64,000 bases of DNA. It comes from Actinoallomurus bryophytorum. GTDB taxonomy: Bacteria > Actinomycetota > Actinomycetes > Streptosporangiales > Streptosporangiaceae. The notes below the pieces were generated by a model, which saw nothing but the letters and a program-made list of their open reading frames with translations, ran no database searches and was not told where the DNA came from. Of this stretch, positions 42,067-49,829 are shown piece after piece; the first letter of the stretch is position 1; every line of letters starts with the position of its first letter. Both the position numbers and the translations under genes were made by a program. The DNA is taken from positions 806,001-870,000 of the forward strand of contig NZ_VFOZ01000001.1 in assembly GCF_006716425.1 (NCBI RefSeq), written 5' to 3'.

Positions 42067-42957
42067 ATGCACCTGCACTCGGTGCACTCCGACGGCGCGT
42101 GGACGCCGGAACAGATCGTGGCCGAGGCGCGCCGATCGGGCCTGGACTTCATCGTCTCGACCGAGCACAACACCTCCAGCGCGGCGGGGATCTGGGGCCA
42201 CCACTCACGCGACGACCTCCTGATCATCGACGGTGAGGAGGTCACCACCCGCGACGGCCACTACACCGCGCTCGGGCTGCCGCCGGGAACCTGGATCGAC
42301 TGGCGGTACCGCGCCGCCGACGGAGTGATCCCGCGCTTCCTGGACGAGGTTTACCGGCACGGCGCGCTGGCCGTGGCCGCGCACCCGTTCGGCCCGTTCG
42401 CCGGCGGCCAGTGGAAGTTCGGGTACTCCCAGGTGGACGCGATCGAGGTCTGGAACGGCCCGTGGACCTCGGGCGACGAGGCGTCCCTGCGGCTGTGGAG
42501 CGGCCTGCCGGCCGAAGGGCGGCGCTGGGTCCCGGCGGTCGGCGACAGCGACTCGCACAGGGAGGGCCAGGTCATCGTCCTGCCGCAGAACGTCGTGCTC
42601 GCCGAGGACCTCGAACGCGGCGCCATCCTGTCGGCGGTCAGGGCCGGGCGCCTCTACGTCGCCGAGTCGTCCGCGGTGTCGATGTCCTTCGAGGCCGCAG
42701 CGGGCTCGCGCACCGCCGGCATCGGCGAGCGGCTGGGCGCGGAGCCGGGCGACCCGGTCACCGTGTCCGTACGGACCGAAGGCGTGGCGGCGGGCGTGAT
42801 CCGCCTGTTCACCGACGAGGGTCAGGTCTTCGAGTGCCCGGCCGGCACGGCCACCTGGCGTACGACGCCGCACGTCTCCGCGTACGTGCGCGCGGAGGTC
42901 CGCCACCCGGACGGCTCGATGGCCGCGTTCACCAACCCGGTCTTCCCGGGCCGCTGA
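42067..42957 (+). CDS. PHP-domain (CehA/McbA-like) metallohydrolase, N-terminus disrupted
   Basis: From ATG 42067 the frame gives 296 residues of a PHP phosphoesterase-type barrel: metal motifs DMHLHSVHSDG (just before and after the ATG), STEHN, AVAAHPFGPF and DSDSH. Homologues begin well before this with a beta domain and the segment RGRAWYRGDLHLH. Here RGRGRAWYRGD is in frame upstream of the ATG, but no start codon exists before a stop at 41911-41913. A coding-looking stretch (WTVAVTLRFGEPD) lies in a different frame at about 41960-42000. A frameshift near 42000 or a lost N-terminal domain is likely. The 3' end overlaps the convergent HxlR gene. Confidence 0.75.
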   Translation: MHLHSVHSDGAWTPEQIVAEARRSGLDFIVSTEHNTSSAAGIWGHHSRDDLLIIDGEEVTTRDGHYTALGLPPGTWIDWRYRAADGVIPRFLDEVYRHGALAVAAHPFGPFAGGQWKFGYSQVDAIEVWNGPWTSGDEASLRLWSGLPAEGRRWVPAVGDSDSHREGQVIVLPQNVVLAEDLERGAILSAVRAGRLYVAESSAVSMSFEAAAGSRTAGIGERLGAEPGDPVTVSVRTEGVAAGVIRLFTDEGQVFECPAGTATWRTTPHVSAYVRAEVRHPDGSMAAFTNPVFPGR

Positions 42958-43330
42958 TCCCGCCACCGGCCGGCGAGGACGCCTCACGTGCGTCGAGCAA
43001 CTCGTCCCAGTGCTGCTCCGCCCATGCGCAGGCGGCCTCCATGGGAGCGAGAAGGCTGCGGCCGAGCGGAGTGAGTTCGTACTCGACCCGCCGCACCGGC
43101 GCCGCGTAGGCCGTCCGCCTGACCATTCCGTCGCGTTCGAGCGCCCGCAGCGACTGGGTGAGCACCTTCGCGGTGATGCCGCGCAGGGGGATCCGTAGCT
43201 CGGAGAAGCGTCGTGGTCCGTCCTGCAGGCAGCGAATTATCAGTCCTGCCCATTTGTCGCCGAAGCGGAACGGCAACATCTCCGACGGGCAGATCGGGTC
43301 GAACATCTCCGGATCCAGCGGCTTGGTCAC
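42929..43330 (-). CDS. HxlR-family winged-helix regulator
   Basis: A 133-residue HxlR/MarR-like DNA-binding protein: ICPSEMLPFRFGDKWAGLII, RRFSELRIPLRGITAKVLTQ, LRALERDGMVRRTAY and VEYELTPLGRSL (the wing and C-terminal dimer helix). These often sense electrophiles or quinones through Cys; Cys16 and Cys36 are candidates. GTG at 43330. Divergent from the NmrA-like gene, whose expression it most likely controls through the 99-bp intergenic region. Confidence 0.87.
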   Translation of the reverse strand: MTKPLDPEMFDPICPSEMLPFRFGDKWAGLIIRCLQDGPRRFSELRIPLRGITAKVLTQSLRALERDGMVRRTAYAAPVRRVEYELTPLGRSLLAPMEAACAWAEQHWDELLDAREASSPAGGGISGPGRPGW

Positions 43331-43339
43331 GCGCCCCAC

Positions 43340-43379
43340 GCTAGCCGGTATCCGCGAGGTAACCACCGGTCCGGTTAGC
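43340..43379. promoter_or_regulatory. Spaced inverted repeat, candidate HxlR operator
   Basis: GCTAGCCGG (43340-43348) and CCGGTTAGC (43371-43379) are inverted with one mismatch and lie between the two divergent starts. The spacing (22 nt) is long for one dimer, so two sites are possible. Confidence 0.35.
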
Positions 43380-43429
43380 GTCCCGGGCATCGGCCGGTGA
43401 TCGCACCGGCTCGGACGTGAGGTGAACGC

Positions 43430-44065
43430 ATGAGCAGAATCGTGGTGTTCGGCGCGGGCGGCAGGGCCGGCCGGGCGGCGGTGGCGGAGGCTCGCCGGCG
43501 CGGGCATGAGGTCACCGCCGTGGTGCGTGATCCGGCCGGGCACGGCGGACTGGCGACGGACGGCGTACGGCTGGTCGCCGGGGACGTCACCGACGCCGGC
43601 AGCGTCGCCGAGGCGGCGCACGATCACGACGGCGCGATCAGCGCCGTCTACGACGCGGGAGCGCCGCCCGAGGTCTTCTTCGCCGCCGCCGCTCGTGCCC
43701 TTGTCGACGGGCTGCCACGAGCCGGCGTGGACAGGCTGGTGACGGTCGGTCTGGCATCGATCCTCCCGACCGAGTCCGGGGTCCTCCTGATGGACACCGC
43801 CGGCTATCCACAGGAATACCGCGCCTTCTACCTGGCCCATGCCGCCGGGAACGACGTGTTCAGAGCCGCCACCGGCGCGCTGGACTGGCTGGTCCTGAGC
43901 CCGGCCGGCGACTTCGACCACGACGGGGGTCGCACCGGCCGCTACCGGACCGCCCCGGCGGAGGCGGCCTCCCGTGTCTCCTACGCCGACTTCGCGATCG
44001 CCCTGCTCGATGAGATCGACACTCCCGAGCACCACCGCACACACGTGGGCATCGACGTTCCGTAG
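43430..44065 (+). CDS. NAD(P)-binding NmrA/SDR-like oxidoreductase
   Basis: A 211-residue Rossmann protein: IVVFGAGGRAGRAAVAEARR (dinucleotide motif), VRLVAGDVTDAGSVAEAAHD, LVTVGLASILP and LDWLVLSPAGDF. Resembles atypical SDRs of the NmrA/HSCARG type, often NADPH sensors or quinone reductases, commonly paired with HxlR regulators. ATG at 43430 follows GAGGTGA. Confidence 0.83.
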   Translation: MSRIVVFGAGGRAGRAAVAEARRRGHEVTAVVRDPAGHGGLATDGVRLVAGDVTDAGSVAEAAHDHDGAISAVYDAGAPPEVFFAAAARALVDGLPRAGVDRLVTVGLASILPTESGVLLMDTAGYPQEYRAFYLAHAAGNDVFRAATGALDWLVLSPAGDFDHDGGRTGRYRTAPAEAASRVSYADFAIALLDEIDTPEHHRTHVGIDVP

Positions 44066-44070
44066 ACGCG

Positions 44071-44108
44071 TACGCCCCGGTGTGTGCGAGCGCACACGCC
44101 GGGGCGTA
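44071..44108. terminator. Bidirectional terminator between NmrA-like gene and ilvC
   Basis: TACGCCCCGGTGTGTGCG pairs with CGCACACGCCGGGGCGTA (18 bp, one G-T wobble) around AG, 5 bp past the rightward stop and 14 bp past the leftward one. Confidence 0.8.
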
Positions 44109-44122
44109 TCGGAAGGCCGTGC

Positions 44123-45115
44123 TCAGTCCTGGAGCCAGGACATCATCGGGCGGAGCTTGGCACCGGTCTCCTCGATCGCCGAGTGCTGCTCCTCCTCGCG
44201 GCGCTTGAGGAAGTTCTTCTTCCCGCCGTCGAACTCCTCCACGAGCTCCTTGGCGAAGGTGCCGTCCTTGATCTCGCCGAGGATCTTGCGCATCTCCTCG
44301 CGGGTCTCCTCGGTGATGATGCGACGGCCGCGGGTGTAGTCGCCGAACTCGGCGGTGTCCGAGATCGACCAGCGCATCTTCGACAGGCCGCCCTCGTACA
44401 TGAGGTCGACGATCAGCTTCATCTCGTGCAGGCACTCGAAGTAGGCGGCCTCCGGCTGGTAGCCGGCGTCGACGAGCGTCTGGAAGCCGGCCTTGATCAG
44501 CTCGGACACGCCGCCGCAGAGTACGGCCTGCTCGCCGAACAGGTCGGTCTCGGTCTCCTCGGTGAAGGTCGTCTTGAGCGCGCCGGGCCGGGTGCCGCCG
44601 ATGGCCTTGGCGTACGACAGGGTGAGCGGCCAGGCGTTGCCGGTGGCGTCCCGCTCGACCGCGACGAGCACCGGGACCCCGCGGCCCTCGGTGTACTGGC
44701 GGCGCACGAGGTGACCGGGGCCCTTGGGGGCGACCATGCAGATGTCGACGCCCTCAGGCGGCTGGATGAGGTCGTAGCGGATGTTGAGGCCGTGGCCGAA
44801 GAACAGCGCGTCGCCCTCGACCAGCGCCGGCGCGATCGCCGAGGCGTACAGCTCGCGCTGCAGGTGGTCGGGGATGAGCACCATCGTCAGGTTGGCCTCT
44901 TCACACGCCTCCTCGGGCGTGACCACGCGCAGGCCGTCGTTCTCGGCCTTCTCACGGCTCTTGGACTCCTTCGGCAACCCGACACGCACGTCGACACCGG
45001 AGTCACGGAGCGAAAGCGCGTGCGCGTGGCCCTGGCTGCCGTATCCGAGTACCGCGACATGGCGGTCCTGGATGACGCTCAGGTCCGCGTCCTTGTCATA
45101 GAAGATCTCAGCCAC
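44123..45115 (-). CDS. ilvC: Ketol-acid reductoisomerase (NADP+)
   Basis: A 330-residue class I KARI. N-terminal NADPH domain [20 protein letters not shown]; metal/substrate domain with [20 protein letters not shown] and [19 protein letters not shown]. It converts acetolactate or acetohydroxybutyrate to dihydroxy acids for Val/Leu/Ile. GTG start at 45115. Third gene of the ilvB-ilvN-ilvC operon, with a strong terminator after it. Confidence 0.96.
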   Translation of the reverse strand: MAEIFYDKDADLSVIQDRHVAVLGYGSQGHAHALSLRDSGVDVRVGLPKESKSREKAENDGLRVVTPEEACEEANLTMVLIPDHLQRELYASAIAPALVEGDALFFGHGLNIRYDLIQPPEGVDICMVAPKGPGHLVRRQYTEGRGVPVLVAVERDATGNAWPLTLSYAKAIGGTRPGALKTTFTEETETDLFGEQAVLCGGVSELIKAGFQTLVDAGYQPEAAYFECLHEMKLIVDLMYEGGLSKMRWSISDTAEFGDYTRGRRIITEETREEMRKILGEIKDGTFAKELVEEFDGGKKNFLKRREEEQHSAIEETGAKLRPMMSWLQD

Positions 45116-45141
45116 TGGTGTTTACCTCTTTCGAAAACGGG

Positions 45142-45666
45142 TCAAGCGCTGCGCTCGATGGCGCGCAGCGATCGGTCGGTGATGGAGCGGGCGCCGCGGC
45201 CGATGGCCACCGCACCCGATTGCACGAGTTCCTTGACGCCGAAGGGTTCGAGGACCCTGATCAGGGCGTCGAGCTTGTCCTTGCTGCCGGTCGCCTCGAT
45301 GGTCACCGCGTCCGGGGCCACGTCGATGACCCGCGCGCGGAAGAGTTCGACCGTCTCCAGGACCTGCGAACGCGTCTCGTGGTCGGCGCGCACCTTGATG
45401 AGGACGAGCTCCCGCTGCACCGACGCCGTCGGGTCCAGCTCGACGATCTTGATGACGTTGATCAGCTTGTTGAGCTGCTTGGTCACCTGCTCGAGCGGGC
45501 GTTCCTCGACGTTGACGACGATCGTCATGCGGGAGATCTCGGGGTGCTCCGTCGTGCCGACGGCGAGCGAGTCGATGTTGAAGCCGCGGCGGGAGAAGAG
45601 CCCCGCGACGCGCGCGAGGATGCCGGGTTTGTTCTCCACCAGCACCGAAAGCGTATGCATGCTCAT
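45142..45666 (-). CDS. ilvN: Acetolactate synthase small (regulatory) subunit
   Basis: A 174-residue ACT-domain protein: MHTLSVLVENKPGILARVAG, FSRRGFNIDSLAVGTTE, then a C-terminal ACT-like half (VIDVAPDAVTIEATGSKDKL). Confers valine feedback inhibition and activates IlvB. Located 101 bp after ilvB and 26 bp before ilvC. Confidence 0.95.
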   Translation of the reverse strand: MSMHTLSVLVENKPGILARVAGLFSRRGFNIDSLAVGTTEHPEISRMTIVVNVEERPLEQVTKQLNKLINVIKIVELDPTASVQRELVLIKVRADHETRSQVLETVELFRARVIDVAPDAVTIEATGSKDKLDALIRVLEPFGVKELVQSGAVAIGRGARSITDRSLRAIERSA

Positions 45667-45767
45667 GAGCCCTCCTTCGTCGGACGAGTGACCAGAGCGC
45701 CGTGCTCGCCGATTCGCTCACTCCGCTCGCTCATCTCCACTGCTCTCCCCCTCGCTGTTCGCGGCAC

Positions 45768-47510
45768 TCAGGCATCGTTTCCCCAGTCCGGAGCCATGTC
45801 CCGGGCGATCTTGATCTCGTCGTTGCCGGTGCCCGCGGCGACCATCGGCCAGACCATCGCGTCGTGGTGGACGACGAAGTCGATGACGACGGGCACGTCG
45901 TTGATCTCCATCGCCTTGTTGATGGTGGCGTCCAGGTCGGTGGCGCTGTCACAGCGCAGGCCCGCGCAGCCGTACGCCTCCGCCAGCTTGACGAAGTCGG
46001 GGATCCGCCGGGACTGCAGGTCGGAGTTGGAGTACCGCTCGTTGTAGAACAGGGTCTGCCACTGGCGGATCATGCCGAGGTTGCCGTTGTTGATCACGGC
46101 CACCTTGATCGGGATGCCCTCGATGGCGCAGGTGGCGAGCTCCTGGTTGGTCATCTGGAAGCAACCGTCGCCGTCGATCGCCCAGACGGCCGTGTCCGGG
46201 CGGCCGTGCTTGGCACCCATCGCGGCCGGCACGGCGTACCCCATGGTGCCGAGCCCGCCGGAGTTGATGAACGCCCCAGGCCGCTCGTAGCCGATGAACT
46301 GCGCGGCCCACATCTGGTGCTGGCCCACGCCCGCGACGTACAGGGCGTCGGGGCCGACGATCTGGCCGATGCGCTCGATGGTCTGCTGCGGGGACAGCGA
46401 CCCGTCGGACGGGGTCTCGTAGCCCAGAGGGTAGGTGTCGCGCCAGGCGTTGAGCTGGCTCCACCACTCCTTGTGGTCGCCCTTGCGCCCGGCGGCGTGC
46501 TCGTTCCGCACGGCGACGATGAGGTCGGCGATCACGTCACGGCAATCACCCACGATGGGCACGTCCGCGTGGCGGTTCTTGGAGATCTCGGCCGGGTCGA
46601 TGTCGGCGTGCACGATCTTCGCGTCGGAGGCGAAGGTGTCGAGCCGGCCGGTGACCCGGTCGTCGAAGCGTGCGCCCAGCGCGACGAGCAGGTCGGAGCG
46701 CTGCAGCGCGCCGACCGCGCCGACGGTGCCGTGCATCCCGGGCATGCCCATGTGCAGCGGATGGCTGTCGGGCAGCGCTCCCCTGGCCATGAGCGTCGTG
46801 ACGACGGGGGCGCCGGTCAGCTCGGCGAGAGTGCGCAGTTCCTCCGCCGCCCTCGCCTTGATCACACCGCCGCCGACGTACAGGACCGGTCGCCGGGCCG
46901 CGGTCAGGAGCCGGGCCGCCTCACGGACCTGCTTGGCGTGCGGGCGGATCGCCGGCCGGTAGCCGGGGAGCTGCATCGGCTGCGGCCAGACGAAGTCGAC
47001 CGGGTTCTGCAGCGCGTCCTTGGAGATGTCGACCAGCACCGGGCCGGGACGCCCGGTGGAGGCGATGTGGAACGCCTCGGCGATGGTCCGCCCGATGTCG
47101 GCCGGGTCGGTGACCAGGAAGTTGTGCTTCGTGATCGGCATGGTGATGCCCGAGATGTCGGCCTCTTGGAAGGCGTCCGTCCCGATGGCCCCGCTCGCCA
47201 CCTGGCCGGTGATGGCGACGATCGGCACCGAGTCCATGTAGGCGTCCGCGATCGGGGTGACGAGGTTCGTCGCGCCCGGACCGCTCGTCGCCATGCAGAC
47301 GCCGACCTTCCCGGTGGCCTGCGCGTATCCCTGGGCGGCGTGGCCGGCGCCCTGCTCGTGGCGGACAAGGATGTGGCGTACCTGCCGCGAGTCGAAGAGC
47401 GGGTCGTACGCCGGGAGGATCGCGCCACCCGGGATCCCGAACACAGTGTCCACACCGACCTGCTCCAGGGCTCTGACGAGCGCCTGTGCTCCGGTCATCC
47501 GTTCGGTCAT
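45768..47510 (-). CDS. ilvB: Acetolactate synthase large (catalytic) subunit
   Basis: A 580-residue TPP enzyme. The catalytic Glu lies in [17 protein letters not shown]/substrate segments [10 protein letters not shown] and [15 protein letters not shown] follow. The TPP-binding [15 protein letters not shown] to [12 protein letters not shown] motif is near the C-terminus. It condenses pyruvate with pyruvate or 2-oxobutyrate. ATG at 47510 ([15 protein letters not shown]) is preferred over a basic 20-residue extension that would run back to the attenuator. A leader peptide and terminator precede it. Confidence 0.96.
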   Translation of the reverse strand: MTERMTGAQALVRALEQVGVDTVFGIPGGAILPAYDPLFDSRQVRHILVRHEQGAGHAAQGYAQATGKVGVCMATSGPGATNLVTPIADAYMDSVPIVAITGQVASGAIGTDAFQEADISGITMPITKHNFLVTDPADIGRTIAEAFHIASTGRPGPVLVDISKDALQNPVDFVWPQPMQLPGYRPAIRPHAKQVREAARLLTAARRPVLYVGGGVIKARAAEELRTLAELTGAPVVTTLMARGALPDSHPLHMGMPGMHGTVGAVGALQRSDLLVALGARFDDRVTGRLDTFASDAKIVHADIDPAEISKNRHADVPIVGDCRDVIADLIVAVRNEHAAGRKGDHKEWWSQLNAWRDTYPLGYETPSDGSLSPQQTIERIGQIVGPDALYVAGVGQHQMWAAQFIGYERPGAFINSGGLGTMGYAVPAAMGAKHGRPDTAVWAIDGDGCFQMTNQELATCAIEGIPIKVAVINNGNLGMIRQWQTLFYNERYSNSDLQSRRIPDFVKLAEAYGCAGLRCDSATDLDATINKAMEINDVPVVIDFVVHHDAMVWPMVAAGTGNDEIKIARDMAPDWGNDA

Positions 47511-47599
47511 CGCAATGTCCTTGTGCTCCTGAGCGCTGGGCTCGGGCTCGTGATCACGCGCCGCCGGCACGTCACACGGACCCAGGGGTCATGGCCAAC

Positions 47600-47633
47600 A
47601 AAAAACCCCTCGCGCCGGTCGGCGGTCGAGGGG
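47600..47633 (-). terminator. Attenuator terminator of ilvBNC
   Basis: Minus strand CCCCTCG pairs with CGAGGGG around a 14-nt GC-rich loop, then TTTTTTG: a textbook intrinsic terminator, rare in this GC-rich genome. It lies between the leader peptide and ilvB. The competing upstream hairpin is AGCGCGCAAGC / GCTTGCGCGCT (about 47639-47665). Confidence 0.88.
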
Positions 47634-47655
47634 AGCGCGCAAGCGATCTACTTGG

Positions 47656-47712
47656 TCAGCTTGCGCGCTGTCCAAGTACGAGAATCAGGTTGCGTTTCAC
47701 GTTCACAACCAT
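47656..47712 (-). CDS. ilvB leader peptide MVVNVKRNLILVLGQRAS
   Basis: An 18-codon frame from ATG 47712 to TGA 47656. Eight of its residues are Val, Leu or Ile, with a clustered LILVL run followed by the codons that form the first arm of the upstream hairpin. This is the standard leader for attenuation by charged branched-chain tRNAs, as known for actinobacterial ilvB. Confidence 0.85.
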   Translation of the reverse strand: MVVNVKRNLILVLGQRAS

Positions 47713-47770
47713 GGCGAATTTGCCGCGTCACGTCAAATTGGTGGACGACAAGTCTCACCATATGAGACAG

Positions 47771-47799
47771 CCCGCCGTGATCGGCACGATCACGGCGGG
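47771..47799 (-). terminator. Terminator of the amidase gene
   Basis: A perfect 13-bp stem CCCGCCGTGATCG / CGATCACGGCGGG with a 3-nt loop, 22 bp after the stop at 47822. Confidence 0.8.
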
Positions 47800-47821
47800 C
47801 CGCCCCGTCGTCCGTGCGCGG

Positions 47822-49720
47822 CTACGACACGTGCTTCAGCACCACGTCGCCCGTCTTCACGAAGTACACGCGATGCCCGAACTGGAGCTCGTAGTACCTG
47901 AGCTTGCCAGAGACGATGGCGTGCGTGGACACGTCGAAGGTGTTCGAGTAGTCGTACTCCCCGCGTACCTCATCCGCCACGGAGTAACTCTGGCCCGCGG
48001 CGAAGGTGTACTGCATGGGCGCTAGCGTCTGCACCGGGATGTTCGCCGGATAGGCCTCGGGCTCGGGATAGGCACGCCCGTAGACCGGCACCGACGCGAG
48101 GCCCGGCTTGGGCGTGGCGACGAGACCGCGCGCCCCGACGGCGACCGGCCGGCCCTTCGGGTTGTAGAACCACGCCTGCTGCCCGAGGTACCAGATCGAC
48201 GTCCAGTCGCCCTGGCGGCCGGCCACGGCGAAGGTCTGGCCGGTCGCGGCGCGTGCGCTGTGGTCGTACACGCTCATCGTCGCGTCGCCGTTCGGCGGGT
48301 GCTTGCCGATGTCCTTCACGAGCGGCGCGTCGGCGCTCGGCGCGGTGCGCAGCATGATCGAGCCGCCACCGTGCGCCGGGCACGCGGCGCTCGGGTTCGC
48401 GTCGTCGCAGCCGGTGTAGGGCACGACGTTCTTGTCGTAGTCCGGCAAGATCTTGACCAGGCCCGAGCGGGGTCCGGCGGTGGCGTGCAGCGGTCTGCGC
48501 AGCAGGTCGAAGTAGTGCGCCCAGTCCCAGTACGGCCCGGGGTCCTCGTGCATGCCCTGGACGCCCGCCGGCGTGATGCCCGGGACGTTGTCGTGGCCCA
48601 GGATGTGCGCGCGGTCCACCGGGATGTCGTACTTCCTGGTCAGGTAGCGCACCAGCTGCGAGGAGCTGCGGTACATCGCCTCGGTGTACCAGCTGCCGCC
48701 CTGGGCCAGGAAGCCCTCGTGCTCGATGCCGATGGACTTGCTGTTGATGTACCAGTTGCCCGCCTGCCAGCCCACGTCCTTGGCCTTGAGGTGCTGGGCC
48801 ACGTGGCCGTCGGCGGAGCGGACCGTGTAGTTCCAGGCGAGGTACGTCGGGTCCTGCACCAGGTTCAGGGTGACCGGGTAGCTGCCCTCGGTGTCGTGGA
48901 TGACGATGAAGCGGATCTTCTGGCTCTTGGGCCGGTTCCCCAGGTCGTGGTTGCCGTAGGCGGTGGGGTCGGCCGGGTCGAGCTGCTCGTACGGTGCGGG
49001 GATCCACTCACAGCCGAGACCGGGCGGGCACTCGGTCTCCGCGTCGTTGGCGCCGGCTCCGGCGGCCCGCAGGCCCGGCGTGGCGGCGAGCGTGACGCTC
49101 TGGCCGTCGTCGGTCGTACGCGAGGCGCCGCTCCGGAGCACGTCGTAGACCTGACCCGCGAACCAGGCGGAGCCGCCGTAGCGTACGGCCGCCTGGTACC
49201 ACGCGGCAGGATCCGCGCTGAGAGGCCTGCCGAGGTCGCGCTGGTAGCTCGCGAGCAGCGCGGCGCCGCCCCCGATGTTGGCCGCCGGGTCGGCGCGCAG
49301 CCTGCCGGCGGTGGCCCCGGTGAGCCGCGCGGCCTCCTGCAGCGTCTGCCCGCCGGCCGGCTGGCCTTTTGCGGCCACGGCCTTCGGGTGGAGCGCCGGG
49401 CGCGAGGTGTCGCCGCGCGGGTCCTCGGCGCCTCCGGAGAAGTGCTCGCCGGACGGGGTCAGGGTGCCGTCGGTCAGGTGCATGGGCCCGTAGCCCGCGC
49501 TGACGCTGGGCCGGCCCTGGTTGGCGTCCCACCGCGACTCCAGGTAGGACACGGCGAGCAGCAGTTTCTCGGGTACGCGATAGGCCTTCGCCGCACCGGC
49601 GAAGGCCTGTTGTCGGGTGATGGGAGCCGGACTGGGTTGCTGGGCGGCGTAGGCCTGTCCGGTTCCTAGACCGGCCAGGGCCACGGTCACCGCGACGAGG
49701 GTAGGGCGTCGCACGCGCAT
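47822..49720 (-). CDS. Secreted N-acetylmuramoyl-L-alanine amidase (Amidase_2)
   Basis: A 632-residue exported protein. Signal peptide about 1-26 (RRPTLVAVTVALAGLGTG, AYA-AQQ cleavage). Residues 35-190 form a lytic-transglycosylase-like helical region (LLLAVSYLESRWDANQGRPS with a candidate Glu). The amidase domain at about 265-400 has IRFIVIHDTEGSYPVTLNLV (zinc His), DVGWQAGNWYINSKSIGIEH and AHILGHDNVPG (zinc His). The C-terminal 200 residues are SH3-like strands that may bind the wall. It cleaves the glycan-peptide bond of peptidoglycan. ATG at 49720 has GGAGG 8 nt upstream. Confidence 0.88.
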   Translation of the reverse strand: MRVRRPTLVAVTVALAGLGTGQAYAAQQPSPAPITRQQAFAGAAKAYRVPEKLLLAVSYLESRWDANQGRPSVSAGYGPMHLTDGTLTPSGEHFSGGAEDPRGDTSRPALHPKAVAAKGQPAGGQTLQEAARLTGATAGRLRADPAANIGGGAALLASYQRDLGRPLSADPAAWYQAAVRYGGSAWFAGQVYDVLRSGASRTTDDGQSVTLAATPGLRAAGAGANDAETECPPGLGCEWIPAPYEQLDPADPTAYGNHDLGNRPKSQKIRFIVIHDTEGSYPVTLNLVQDPTYLAWNYTVRSADGHVAQHLKAKDVGWQAGNWYINSKSIGIEHEGFLAQGGSWYTEAMYRSSSQLVRYLTRKYDIPVDRAHILGHDNVPGITPAGVQGMHEDPGPYWDWAHYFDLLRRPLHATAGPRSGLVKILPDYDKNVVPYTGCDDANPSAACPAHGGGSIMLRTAPSADAPLVKDIGKHPPNGDATMSVYDHSARAATGQTFAVAGRQGDWTSIWYLGQQAWFYNPKGRPVAVGARGLVATPKPGLASVPVYGRAYPEPEAYPANIPVQTLAPMQYTFAAGQSYSVADEVRGEYDYSNTFDVSTHAIVSGKLRYYELQFGHRVYFVKTGDVVLKHVS

Positions 49721-49829
49721 CGGCAGCCTCCGCACTGACAGTGGGGGTCGCGGTAAGAGTGCCGAAGAGACCGCCCACCGTCAATGGCTTTCGATCAACC
49801 GGTGCGCCGCGGAGAATTCCTACACCGCG

